From: an uncultured Clostridiaceae bacterium
GTDB taxonomy: Bacteria > Bacillota > Clostridia > TANB77 > CAG-508
NCBI GenBank assembly: GCA_948469815.1
Contig: CAOKMR010000013.1
Span: 1 to 40,068 of the forward strand
Direction of reading: 5' to 3'
DNA: 40,068 nucleotides
Positions 1-9,498 of this stretch are shown here, one piece after another. The position numbers and the translations under genes are program-made. Position 1 is the stretch's first letter. Every line of letters begins with the position of its first letter. Below the pieces are notes generated by a model. That model saw only the letters and a list, made by a program, of their open reading frames with translations. It ran no database searches and was not told the origin of the DNA.

Positions 1-54
1 TTAAAGATTTTTAAATTTTTAATAAAAAACGTGCAATTAATATTGCAATTTTCA
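1..54. repeat. Left copy of window-terminal inverted repeat
   Basis: These 54 bases recur as an exact reverse complement at 40014-40067. The segment contains the near-palindrome TGCAATTAATATTGCA. Beyond base 54 the two flanks diverge at once. Housekeeping genes lie just inside both ends, so a linear-replicon telomere is unlikely. A dispersed repeat at which the assembly stopped is the simplest reading. Confidence 0.85.
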
Positions 55-79
55 ATATATATGATTAATCAAAATTATC

Positions 80-108
80 TTGACATTACATAAAAACTAA
101 TTTAAAAT
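80..108 (+). promoter_or_regulatory. Promoter of the RNase P RNA gene
   Basis: A consensus -35 TTGACA (80-85) is followed after 17 bases by TAAAAT (103-108). This predicts a transcript starting at about 115-117, exactly where the RNase P RNA fold begins. Confidence 0.8.
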
Positions 109-116
109 AGAATATG

Positions 117-467
117 TAAGTAAACTGAATAGTCGCGTATAGCACGGTCGAAAGGCAGCGTACGAGGAAAGTCCGGGCCTCTAAAGAGCAGGGTGCTGGA
201 TAACGTCCAGTGAGGGAAACCTTAAGGAAAGTGCAACAGAAAATAACCGCCATACTTAGTATGGTAAGGGTGAAAAGGTAGGGTAAGAGCCTACCGCAAC
301 TGTGGTGACATAGTTGGTCAATGTAAACCCCACCTGAGGCAAGACCGAGACTAGGAGGATAAGATTGCTCTTTTCGTCTCCTTAATTTGGTCGCTTGAGA
401 CCTATAGTAATATAGGTAGTAGATAAATGACTATTCTAGACAGAACCCGGCTTATAGGTTTACTTAT
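117..467 (+). ncRNA. rnpB: RNase P RNA
   Basis: This is the catalytic RNA of ribonuclease P, which removes 5' leaders from tRNA precursors. The conserved core is visible in order: GAGGAAAGTCCGGGC near 160, ACAGAAAATAACCGCC near 236, a GGTAAGGGTGAAA stretch near 264, a purine-rich GGTAAGAGCCTACC segment near 282, and the closing AGACAGAACCCGGCTTATAG near 438. The ends GTAAAC (120s) and GTTTAC (458-463) pair to form the first helix, which fixes the boundaries within a few bases. It has its own promoter just upstream. No strong U-tract terminator is seen after it; a palindromic repeat follows at 497. Confidence 0.95.
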
Positions 468-496
468 ATTTTAAGTATAGAAATATTATATCTCGT

Positions 497-524
497 TGTA
501 GGGGCACATTGCATGTGCCCTTTA
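497..524. repeat. Dispersed GGGGCAC palindrome, copy 1
   Basis: The core GGGGCACATTGCATGTGCCC is an imperfect palindrome flanked by TGTA and TTTA. The 28-base unit recurs without a change at 26693-26720, with variants at 22133 and 23502. It could fold as a hairpin in the RNase P RNA read-through transcript, but the family-like recurrence suggests a small mobile or REP-like repeat. Confidence 0.8.
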
Positions 525-599
525 CAAAATTTATGTAAAAATCATGTGTTACTTTTATATAGACTTATGTTTGTGCCTTAGAAAGGAATGAGATTAAAA

Positions 600-1259
600 A
601 TGAACAAAATTCTTATTATAGAAGATGATTTCAATATAAGAAATATGGTAAATGATTTATTAATAGCAAATCAATATATTACTGTACTAGCAAGTGGAGG
701 CAAAGAGGCATTAGATTTACATACGAAATCAATAGACTTAATACTATTAGATTTAATGTTACCACAAATACATGGAAAAGATTTAATAAAAAAATTAAAA
801 GAAATACATGATTGCCCAATACTAATTGTAAGTGCAATAACTGATGTAGAAATGAAAGTAAATGTATTTGATTTAGGAGCGGATGATTACATTACAAAAC
901 CATTTCAAGGAAAGGAGTTATTAGCTAGGATAAAATTAGCATTACGACATAACGGAAAAGAAAAAATTATAAAATACAAAGACATTAAATTGGACACTGA
1001 AAAATATTCAGCAATTTGTAATGAAAAAAACTTAGAATTAACTAAAACAGAATTTGAAATATTAAATTTATTAATTTTAAACAAAGGACAAATAGTAACA
1101 AAATCTATTTTATTTGATGAAATTTGGAATACAAAGGACTCAGCAGACGAAAATACATTAAATGTCCATATAAGTAAACTTAGAAATAAATTAAAAATTG
1201 CAAATAATTTAGAAGAATATATAGAAACAATTTGGAAAATTGGATATAAATTAAAATAG
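600..1259 (+). CDS. OmpR/PhoB-family response regulator
   Basis: This is a two-component response regulator. The receiver domain (about residues 1-115) begins ILIIEDD, carries the phospho-acceptor Asp in LILLDLMLP near residue 51 and the conserved Lys in ITKPF. The C-terminal ~95 residues form a winged-helix DNA-binding domain with the family signature ELTKTEFEIL and HISKLRNKLK. An ATG at 588 touches the AAAGG site (582-586), too close for use, so the ATG at 600 is preferred; it also gives the usual family start MNKILIIEDD. It heads a unit with an ABC transporter and a kinase (1327-4012), the arrangement of peptide-antibiotic sensing and resistance modules. It presumably controls that transporter. 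Confidence 0.92.
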   Translation: MNKILIIEDDFNIRNMVNDLLIANQYITVLASGGKEALDLHTKSIDLILLDLMLPQIHGKDLIKKLKEIHDCPILIVSAITDVEMKVNVFDLGADDYITKPFQGKELLARIKLALRHNGKEKIIKYKDIKLDTEKYSAICNEKNLELTKTEFEILNLLILNKGQIVTKSILFDEIWNTKDSADENTLNVHISKLRNKLKIANNLEEYIETIWKIGYKLK

Positions 1260-1326
1260 ATTTATTAGAATTAAGAGTTTTTTAAGAAATAAATAATATA
1301 ATTCCAAACAAAGGGAGGAATTATAA

Positions 1327-2241
1327 ATGAATGAAATTATACTAAAAACAAATAATTTAACAAAAAAATACAAAGAATTCATAGCACTAGACAATGTTAA
1401 TCTTAGTATTTCCAAAGGTGATATATATGGATTAATTGGAAGAAATGGTGCTGGAAAAACAACATTAATGAAAATAATTACAACACTATCAAACAAAACT
1501 GCTGGAGAATTTGAACTGTTCGGAAAAAAAGACAATAATTTAACAGAAACAAAGAGAAGAATAGGTTGTTTAATAGAAAATCCTGCATTTTTCCCAAATT
1601 TATCAGCAGTAAATAATTTAAAATACTATGCTATACAAAAGGGAATTGTAGATAACAAACAAATTGATGAAGCAATAGAATTAGTAGGACTAAGTGAAGC
1701 AAAAAACAAAAAATTCAAAACATATTCTTTAGGAATGAAACAACGTTTAGGAATTGCATTTGCAATATTAGATAACCCAGACTTTATTATATTAGACGAA
1801 CCAATTAATGGACTTGATCCAATAGGAATTAGTGAATTAAGAGATTTATTTAAAAAACTAAACTTAGAAAAGAATATAACTATTTTAATATCAAGTCACA
1901 TATTAAATGAATTATATCAAGTATCAAATAAATTCTGTATTATAGAGAAAGGAAAAGTAATAAAAGAAATTACGAAAGAACAGTTAGATGAAGAATGTAG
2001 TAAATGTATTGTAATAAAAACTAACGAAACATCAAAAGTAGCTGTAATATTAGAAGAACAACTAAAAACAAAGAATTATAAAATAATAGATAATACAGAA
2101 ATCCGACTATATGATTATTTAGAAAATAGTAGTAAAGTAAACAAAACATTAATAAAAAATGATATTGATATCATAAGTCTTTATGAATCAGGAATTACTT
2201 TAGAGGACTATTTTAAAACTATCATAAAGGAGGGAAAATAA
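1327..2241 (+). CDS. ABC transporter ATP-binding protein, BcrA/lantibiotic-immunity type
   Basis: This is a cytoplasmic ATPase subunit of an ABC-2 type transporter. Walker A is GRNGAGKTT near residue 38, the signature is YSLGMKQR near 132, and Walker B is FIILDEP near 155 with GLDPIG after it and the switch His in ISSHIL. The ~80-residue C-terminal extension is usual for the BcrA-like family. A GGGAGG ribosome site precedes the ATG. The permease gene starts one base after its stop codon, so the two are translationally linked. The neighbouring kinase/regulator pair suggests export of, or protection from, a membrane-active peptide; the substrate cannot be told from sequence. Confidence 0.9.
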   Translation: MNEIILKTNNLTKKYKEFIALDNVNLSISKGDIYGLIGRNGAGKTTLMKIITTLSNKTAGEFELFGKKDNNLTETKRRIGCLIENPAFFPNLSAVNNLKYYAIQKGIVDNKQIDEAIELVGLSEAKNKKFKTYSLGMKQRLGIAFAILDNPDFIILDEPINGLDPIGISELRDLFKKLNLEKNITILISSHILNELYQVSNKFCIIEKGKVIKEITKEQLDEECSKCIVIKTNETSKVAVILEEQLKTKNYKIIDNTEIRLYDYLENSSKVNKTLIKNDIDIISLYESGITLEDYFKTIIKEGK

Positions 2242-2242
2242 A

Positions 2243-3094
2243 ATGTTAAATATAATAAAATCAGATTTATATAGAATATTTAGAGGGAAAGGAATATACA
2301 TAGCAATAATATTAATGTTTATTATAATTGGGGTAAGTGTATTTTTAATGAGTCCAGGATATATAGGAACTACTGTTATGATAGATGAAGACACAAATCA
2401 GGGAATGACACCAGAATACTTAGAACTTATGGAAAAAGTGAGTAAAGCTAATAACATATTAGATATCAGAGAGATTATGAAGGAGCATGCAGAATTTGAT
2501 TTAGATAAACAAATTATTGGAGCAAATACCAATCTGTACTACCTATTTATTGTAGTAGTATTTATTGTAATATGTGTTGACTTATCTGACAGTACTGCTA
2601 AAAACACTCTTTCATCAGCAATATCTAGGGAAAAATATTATATAGCTAAAGTCTGTACTGTAATGATTATTGGAGTTTTCATGACATTGTTAAACAATTA
2701 TGGAATATATTTTTTAAATATAATTTTTAATGGTAAATCATTCTCATCAGACTTTATAGAATTTACAAAATATACTATAATACAAATTCCAATAATACTA
2801 GGAATGTTAAGCATATTAATAGGTATAGCGTTTATAACAAAGAAAAAAGCGTTATTTAATGGTTTAACTATACCACTATTAATGATAATACAACTAATAC
2901 TACAAGGAGCTATTACTATATTTCATTTAGAACAAACAATTATGACAGATTGGGAATTACAATATATGATTAGTAACCTTGCAAATAACCCATCAACTGA
3001 ATATATAATAAAAGCAAGTTTACTAGCAATTTTTTATGTAATAATATTTAATTTATTAGGATATTATTCTTTTAAGAAATCAGAAATAAAATAA
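2243..3094 (+). CDS. ABC-2 type transporter permease
   Basis: This is a 283-residue membrane protein with about six predicted membrane segments: near residues 18-37, 98-115, 133-160, 175-197, 205-225 and 255-275. A soluble loop of about 55 residues follows the first segment, as in bacitracin/lantibiotic-type ABC-2 permeases. It begins MLNIIKSDLYRIFRGK, the typical amphipathic cytoplasmic start of such permeases. It should assemble with the ATPase encoded immediately upstream (GGAGGG ribosome site inside the end of that gene). The sequence is too variable to assign a substrate. Confidence 0.85.
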   Translation: MLNIIKSDLYRIFRGKGIYIAIILMFIIIGVSVFLMSPGYIGTTVMIDEDTNQGMTPEYLELMEKVSKANNILDIREIMKEHAEFDLDKQIIGANTNLYYLFIVVVFIVICVDLSDSTAKNTLSSAISREKYYIAKVCTVMIIGVFMTLLNNYGIYFLNIIFNGKSFSSDFIEFTKYTIIQIPIILGMLSILIGIAFITKKKALFNGLTIPLLMIIQLILQGAITIFHLEQTIMTDWELQYMISNLANNPSTEYIIKASLLAIFYVIIFNLLGYYSFKKSEIK

Positions 3095-3112
3095 AGATAG
3101 GAGAGAAATAGT

Positions 3113-4012
3113 ATGATATTTATTATTTGTTTATTAATAGTTATAATTTTAATGCTATTTCTCTATATTTTTATATTAAAAAAAGAAATAAAAAGAATAG
3201 CAAGTAGAGTAGGAAATGTTAGGAGTGAAGACTCTAATGCTTTAATAAATAAAGAACTAGAAGAAAAAAATCTTGTGATTTTAATAAAAGAAATAAATAA
3301 CACAATTAGTGATATAAACAAAAAAGAAATTAATATGAATATAAAAACTGAGGAATTGAAAAAAATGATAACAAATACAGCACATGATCTAAGAACACCA
3401 TTAACTTCAGCAATAGGATATATAGAATTAATACAGGATAATGATATTGCAGAAGAAAAAAAAGAAAAATATATACAGATAATATTGGAAAGATTACAAA
3501 AGTTATCATATTTAATAACGAACCTTTTTGAATTTTCAAAAATGATTTCGAACGATAATAAAATAGAAATGAAAGAAGAAAATTTAATAGAAATTATAGA
3601 AGGATGTATTGCAAACTTTTATGATGATTTCATAAAAGAAAATAGACAAATAAATTTTAAGCATAAAAACAGTAAAGTAGAAATAATAACGAACAAGTCA
3701 TTACTAGCTAGGGCTTTCGATAATATGATAATAAATGCTTATAAACATAGTAAAAGTAATTTAGATATAGAAATTTTTGAAGAAAATGGGGAAGTAATGA
3801 TTAAATTTATAAATAAATTAGAAGATAATAATTTAGATATAAATTTAATATTTGAAAAATTCTATACAACAGATATTTCAAGAACAAATGGAAATACAGG
3901 ATTAGGTCTTGCAATAGCAAAAGAATTCATAAAATTAACAAATGGAAATATATCTGCAATAAAAGAAGATGGACTATTAAAAATGATAGTTACTTTTACA
4001 AATATTAATTAA
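3113..4012 (+). CDS. Sensor histidine kinase, short-sensor type
   Basis: This is a membrane histidine kinase, the expected partner of the response regulator at 600-1259. One N-terminal membrane segment (about residues 2-24) is followed by a coiled-coil-like linker and the dimerisation/phospho-acceptor helix with HDLRTPLTS (His near 91). The ATP-binding domain shows the N box NMIINAYKHS and the G box GNTGLGLAIAKEF. No extracellular sensor domain is present. Kinases of this build in antibiotic-response modules are known to sense through the partner transporter or the membrane, which fits this operon. It starts 18 bases after the permease with an AGGAGAG ribosome site. Confidence 0.9.
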   Translation: MIFIICLLIVIILMLFLYIFILKKEIKRIASRVGNVRSEDSNALINKELEEKNLVILIKEINNTISDINKKEINMNIKTEELKKMITNTAHDLRTPLTSAIGYIELIQDNDIAEEKKEKYIQIILERLQKLSYLITNLFEFSKMISNDNKIEMKEENLIEIIEGCIANFYDDFIKENRQINFKHKNSKVEIITNKSLLARAFDNMIINAYKHSKSNLDIEIFEENGEVMIKFINKLEDNNLDINLIFEKFYTTDISRTNGNTGLGLAIAKEFIKLTNGNISAIKEDGLLKMIVTFTNIN

Positions 4013-4073
4013 GTTTATATTAAAATGTATAGATTTTTTTAATAAAGTATGTTAGAATAATTTATATAAAAAT

Positions 4074-4149
4074 GCTACTGTAGCTCAGTTGGTAGAGCAA
4101 CGGATTCGTAACCCGTAGGTCAGGAGTTCGATTCTCCTTAGTAGCTCCA
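4074..4149 (+). tRNA. tRNA-Thr(CGT)
   Basis: The 76-base cloverleaf has acceptor arms GCTACTG/TAGTAGC, D-arm GCTC/GAGC, anticodon loop TTCGTAA and T-arm AGGAG/CTCCT, and CCA is encoded. The anticodon CGT reads ACG (Thr). The pair closing the anticodon loop is A31-C39, a mismatch rather than a Watson-Crick pair. The gene marks the left edge of a region of mobile-element remnants, although no repeat of its 3' end was seen downstream. Confidence 0.95.
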
Positions 4150-4186
4150 CCCAAGTAAAATCGTCGCACCAGATGAAAACATTGAT

Positions 4187-4215
4187 AAATCAACTGTAAA
4201 AGGTTGATTTTTTTA
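4187..4215 (+). terminator. Rho-independent terminator after the tRNA
   Basis: Eight-base arms AAATCAAC and GTTGATTT enclose an 8-base loop and are followed by a run of T (4208-4214). It closes the tRNA transcript. Confidence 0.8.
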
Positions 4216-4250
4216 ATGCCTTTTTATTGAAAAAGAAAGGATGGTGTGAT

Positions 4251-6089
<1,839 letters not shown>

Positions 6090-6265
6090 AAGATTATAGG
6101 AAAAATTTAAATTAAGTACAATTTTTGTACTCCCATACACTTCCTAACAAGCACTGAATTTTTCCTCCCTAGTCAAAATTCGGTTTTTGGGACTAAGTCC
6201 CAAGCCCTTTATAAAATAATTTGTAACTAGTTTGTAAATTTAATGAAAAAATGGAAAAATTATGA

Positions 6266-6301
6266 TATACTTAAATTCGTCAGACACTGTCTGATGAATT
6301 T
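6266..6301 (+). promoter_or_regulatory. Probable promoter with 29-base palindromic operator
   Basis: The dyad at 6273-6301 has 14-base arms around a central C: AAATTC/GAATTT outer arms, one G-T position, and perfect inner arms TCAGACA/TGTCTGA. A -10-like TATACT (6266-6271) abuts it, so a bound dimeric repressor would cover the start site of the radical SAM gene at 6411. The symmetry and size fit a TetR-like operator, but no such regulator is encoded in the window. The region 6090-6265 holds no gene that I can see. Confidence 0.5.
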
Positions 6302-6410
6302 AAAAAGGTAATAAAAATTAAGTAATATTTTAATCAATTAGATATAGAATAGATTTAAATTTATTTATATGTTAGTAAAGAAGTATAATATAAAAAGGAA
6401 GTATAAATAT

Positions 6411-7466
6411 ATGAGTGAAAACAGTAGAAATAGTTTTTTAGATAGCATAAAGTATCCAATAGAAAGGGAATTTTTAAATCAAGAATTAATAAAAATCCAT
6501 ATACAAGAAAAACAAAATCAAGGATTTACTGATAAGAAATATGATACTTTTTTTGATGGAAAAGTATTACAAATATGTTTCTTTAGTAAGGGATGTAGAT
6601 GTAGTAAAAATGGAAGTTGTATAATATGCGATTATGGAAAAACTAGAAAAGAAAATTTAACAAAAACAGATATAACAGAAATTATAAATGAAATATTTGA
6701 AAGCCTCGACACAATACCAAATGTAGTATTATTAAATAGTCTTGGAAGTGTTTTAGATACACAAGAAATGCCAATGGAAAACATTATAGTGCTATTAGAT
6801 AAATTATCAGAGATAAGTGCAAACGTAATAATATTTGAAACACATTATTTAACTATAAATCCTTTAATTTTAGAAGTAATAAAACAAAAATTAAAAGATA
6901 AAGAAGTAGTAATTGAATTAGGACTAGAGAGTTCTAATAGAGAAGTTAGAGAAAATTACTTAAATAAATACATAGATAATGACGAATTTGCAAAAAGAGT
7001 TAATCTAATAAAATCTTTTGGATTTGGAGCAGAAGCAAATGTTATTTTTGGAACTCCATTTTTAACTACAGAAGAACAAATAAGAGATACCTTACAAAGT
7101 ATTGAATGGTGTTTTGAAAATAGTATTGATAAAGTAAATTTATTTCCAATTAATATAAAACCATATACTTTATTGTATAAGTTATATGAAGAAGGCAAAT
7201 ACTCTCCAGTTTCACATAGTGATTTCATTGAGGTTTTAAAAAGAATACCTAAAGAATATATTCACAAATTATATTTATGTTGGTATGGAAATAGAGAAAT
7301 AAAATATGACACAAAAAGAACAGTATTACCTAAGTGTGAAAAAGATGAATATTCTAAACTAATGGATTTTTATGAAAGATTTAATATCAATAAGGATCCA
7401 GAAGAACGAATAAAATTACTAGAAAGTACAAATCAATTCAAATTAGAAAAACAACAAGAATTTTAA
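6411..7466 (+). CDS. Radical SAM protein, RaSEA-like/Elp3-like core
   Basis: This is a 351-residue protein with a radical SAM-like barrel. The cysteine motif is GCRCSKNGSCIICDYG, giving Cys62, Cys64, Cys70 and Cys73. That resembles the wide-spaced clusters of the archaeosine-synthase RaSEA-like and Elp3-like groups rather than the classic CxxxCxxC. Later blocks ELGLESSNREVRENYLNK and GAEANVIFGTPFLTTEEQ are the SAM-binding and barrel elements of that class. It is probably an RNA-modifying or methylthiolation-type enzyme; the substrate is unknown. The ATG at 6411 has an AAAAGGAAG ribosome site, so it is preferred to the ATG at 6369, which has none. It has its own promoter/operator and terminator, and sits among mobile-element remnants, so it may be cargo. 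Confidence 0.7.
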   Translation: MSENSRNSFLDSIKYPIEREFLNQELIKIHIQEKQNQGFTDKKYDTFFDGKVLQICFFSKGCRCSKNGSCIICDYGKTRKENLTKTDITEIINEIFESLDTIPNVVLLNSLGSVLDTQEMPMENIIVLLDKLSEISANVIIFETHYLTINPLILEVIKQKLKDKEVVIELGLESSNREVRENYLNKYIDNDEFAKRVNLIKSFGFGAEANVIFGTPFLTTEEQIRDTLQSIEWCFENSIDKVNLFPINIKPYTLLYKLYEEGKYSPVSHSDFIEVLKRIPKEYIHKLYLCWYGNREIKYDTKRTVLPKCEKDEYSKLMDFYERFNINKDPEERIKLLESTNQFKLEKQQEF

Positions 7467-7491
7467 CAGTACTATGATAATGATTATAAAA

Positions 7492-7528
7492 GGCGACTAA
7501 ATAAAAAATGTATAGTTGCCATTTTTTA
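7492..7528 (+). terminator. Terminator after the radical SAM gene
   Basis: Arms GGCGACTA and TAGTTGCC (one G-T pair) are followed by ATTTTTTAT. It separates the radical SAM gene from the PemK-like gene. Confidence 0.75.
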
Positions 7529-7559
7529 TTTAAATTTATAAATAAAATTATAAAAATAG

Positions 7560-7588
7560 TTGATAAAAGAACAAAAGTTTGATACAAT
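7560..7588 (+). promoter_or_regulatory. Promoter of the PemK-like gene
   Basis: TTGATA (7560-7565) and TACAAT (7583-7588) are 17 bases apart. The next ATG (7589) would lie upstream of the transcription start, which supports the ATG at 7616 as the true start. Bases 7560-7586 recur with one change at 12335-12361. Confidence 0.65.
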
Positions 7589-7615
7589 ATGCAAAATGCA
7601 AGGAGTGATTATTAT

Positions 7616-8347
7616 ATGAAACAGGCTTATATAAATTGTTTGAAAAAATTAAGAGAATTTAGAAAAAATCTAAAACTAGATAAAGATATAAAAAGAGGAA
7701 AACTATATTTTACTTGGATTAAAGATAAAACAGAAAAAATAGCAAATGAAAAAAATGATAATTATATTTATAAAAATATTGTGAAATATGCACTACACAA
7801 TTTTAAAATAGATGATTTTAGCTATAAAAAGGCAAATAAACCACTTAAAAAAGTAATTGATAATAACTATATTCTAAAAAAGAATTATCGCATTTTCAAT
7901 AATCCAAATATTTCTTTTGATGATACAATGTTAATAATGAGAAAACTTTTATTAAAAAGAGGTAATGTTGTATGGATTGACTTCGGATTTAATATTGGAA
8001 ACGAATTTGGAGGAATGCATCCAGCAGTTATTTTGAAAAATTTTGATAAAGATATATTTGTATTGCCTGTATCATCTAAGAAACCCATAGAATATGAAAA
8101 ACTAGAAAAGGAGTTCGAAGAAGGTAAAATATCGCAAGAAGAATGTAAGAAGAGAAAAGACCAAATAACTGAAATTGTACAATTAGATAATATAATTGGT
8201 TTTAAAGAAATGATTAGATGGGCGAATATAACAAGAATAAGAAAAGTTAGTATATTAAGATTAAACTTTTCTGGAACAATAGGAAGAATAGATGGAGAAT
8301 ACATAAATACAATATCAAGCAAAATTAGTAAAGAATTTGGTGTATAA
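7616..8347 (+). CDS. PemK/MazF-family toxin-like protein with long N-terminal extension
   Basis: This is a 243-residue protein. The C-terminal half (about residues 115-243) has the PemK/MazF pattern: RGNVVWIDFGFNIGNEFGG, then HPAVILKN, VLPVSSK, and near the end ITRIRKVSILRL. That family is mostly sequence-specific endoribonucleases of toxin-antitoxin systems. The first ~110 residues are highly basic and lysine-rich with no family I recognise, making it about twice the length of a classic MazF. No protein antitoxin gene is adjacent: a terminator lies upstream and a promoter for a structured RNA begins five bases after the stop. An AAGGAG ribosome site precedes the ATG at 7616. The RNA may be functionally linked to it; this is inference. 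Confidence 0.75.
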   Translation: MKQAYINCLKKLREFRKNLKLDKDIKRGKLYFTWIKDKTEKIANEKNDNYIYKNIVKYALHNFKIDDFSYKKANKPLKKVIDNNYILKKNYRIFNNPNISFDDTMLIMRKLLLKRGNVVWIDFGFNIGNEFGGMHPAVILKNFDKDIFVLPVSSKKPIEYEKLEKEFEEGKISQEECKKRKDQITEIVQLDNIIGFKEMIRWANITRIRKVSILRLNFSGTIGRIDGEYINTISSKISKEFGV

Positions 8348-8351
8348 AATC

Positions 8352-8380
8352 TTGACTTATGTAATAAAATATAGTATCAT
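8352..8380 (+). promoter_or_regulatory. Promoter of the three-hairpin small RNA
   Basis: TTGACT (8352-8357) is followed after 17 bases by TATCAT (8375-8380). Transcription would start at about 8387, just before the first repeat of the RNA. Confidence 0.6.
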
Positions 8381-8386
8381 AGTATT

Positions 8387-8543
8387 AGAAAGTAATTGAA
8401 AGATTGCTATGTTTGGAGTGAAAACTCCAGTAATTGCTATGTTAGGTGGCTGACTAGAAATAGTTAGCCATCAGTTCGTTTTATAACTGAAAGATTGCTG
8501 TGGGAGGCGACTAGTTAGAAATAATTAGTTGTCAGTTTTTTTA
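8387..8543 (+). ncRNA. Candidate structured small RNA with three GAAA-capped hairpins
   Basis: This ~155-base noncoding stretch has three repeats, each made of a single-stranded motif ATTGCTATG or ATTGCTGTG followed by a GAAA-tetraloop hairpin. Hairpin 1 (8414-8429) has arms TGGAGT/ACTCCA. Hairpin 2 (8445-8472) has 12-base arms GGTGGCTGACTA/TAGTTAGCCATC. Hairpin 3 (8506-8533) has 12-base arms GGCGACTAGTTA/TAATTAGTTGTC. The arms differ between hairpins yet stay paired, using G-T wobbles, and all keep the GAAA loop, which argues for a conserved RNA fold. Hairpin 3 is followed by seven T, forming a terminator. I do not recognise the family. Its position directly behind a PemK-like gene suggests an RNA partner, decoy or regulator. 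Confidence 0.65.
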
Positions 8544-8654
8544 TTTTATGCTATACTAATTTCAACAGTTGATTAATCGGGTTATTTTTTTGAGCAAAAT
8601 GTGGGAGGAACACTATTAAAAATAGGCATATTTTTCGCAAATAACCTCCTAAAA

Positions 8655-8677
8655 CGCTCCAATTTATAGCAACTTAC
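8655..8677. repeat. 23-base direct repeat, left copy
   Basis: The 23 bases beginning CGCTCCAATTTATAGCAACT recur exactly at 11055-11077, 2400 bases away and in the same orientation. Between the copies lie a truncated serine recombinase, the ORF6N-PLD gene and a hydrolase remnant. This copy runs into the terminator at 8670-8705. The rest of the interval 8544-9000 holds no gene I can support. Confidence 0.85.
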
Positions 8678-8705
8678 GAACTATAAAGTTTGTAGGTTGT
8701 TTTTT
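8670..8705 (+). terminator. Strong rho-independent terminator
   Basis: Twelve-base arms CAACTTACGAAC and GTTTGTAGGTTG (two wobble pairs) enclose TATAAA and are followed by six T. It is preceded by no intact gene, so it may be left from a lost gene. Confidence 0.75.
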
Positions 8706-9000
8706 CATTTTTAGAAAAAATGAATTGAACTATATAAAGTAAATGAAATAGCCAATAGAAACTTTTATATTAAAGAACATAAGCAAAAGTATAATCTCAA
8801 AGAAATTAAGCAAATTCTCATAAATTTAAAAATTTAACCTTTTATTTTAAGAAATTTTAAATTTTTTTCCTAAACTAGGGGGGCGAAAATGCACTTTTCT
8901 GAGCAAACATATAGAGAGGGTAAAAATTTTTAAAGTTTTTTTACAAATTTACTATACAAACCCTAAAAAATTCACAGGAATAGTAGGAGGTAATATTTTT

Positions 9001-9498
9001 ATGAGATGTGGAGTTTATGTAAGAGTATCAACAGATGACCAAAGAGATAATGGTTATTCTATTGATTCACAACTACGAATGATAAAAGAATATTGCGAGA
9101 AAAACAATTATGATATTGTAGATGTATACAATGATGCAGGGCATTCTGGAAAAGATTTAATGCGACCAGAAATGCAAAGACTCTTAAAAGATATTAAATC
9201 ACACAAAATTGAAACAATAGTTGCTATCAAAGTAGATAGATTAACTAGAAATAACTATGATGGCTTTTGGCTTTTAAACTATTGTGAAGAACATGATGTC
9301 AAAATAGAACTTATTTTAGAGCCTTATGATGTATCTACTGTCAACTTTGCAAACTATCCTTATACAATTTTTGTATCAAGCAAAATTATGGAAATGAATT
9401 CAGCACAGCAAAATAGAGTTGCATTATATCTTTTCAATAGTATAAATTTTAAAATTAAAATTTGCAAAAGCCTTGACAATAAAGAACAAATGTTTTAG
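9001..9498 (+). pseudogene. Serine recombinase N-terminal fragment
   Basis: The first ~120 residues are a resolvase/integrase catalytic domain: YVRVSTDDQ, GYSIDSQ with the nucleophile Ser, and IVAIKVDRLTRN. After LILEPYDVSTVN the sequence stops resembling the family, and the last ~45 codons run through what is really intergenic DNA, including the -35 element of the next promoter. The recombinase and zinc-ribbon domains are missing. An AGGAGG ribosome site precedes the ATG. The residues overlap in homology with those at the start of the remnant at 4522-6089, so this is a second, different recombinase and not the lost end of the first. Confidence 0.8.

Noticed and set aside
1251-1535. 94-codon minus-strand frame over the regulator-ATPase junction
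   Set aside because: It covers the Walker A region of the real ATPase gene in antisense and has no family features.
4074-4149. tRNA gene as an attL site with a duplicated 3' end
   Set aside because: No second copy of the tRNA 3' end was found downstream, and the recombinases here are serine types, which seldom use tRNA genes.
8403-8543. Repeated ATTGCTATG units as CRISPR repeats
   Set aside because: Unit distances are unequal (30 and 61 bases) and the intervening DNA forms matched hairpins instead of random spacers; no cas genes are present.
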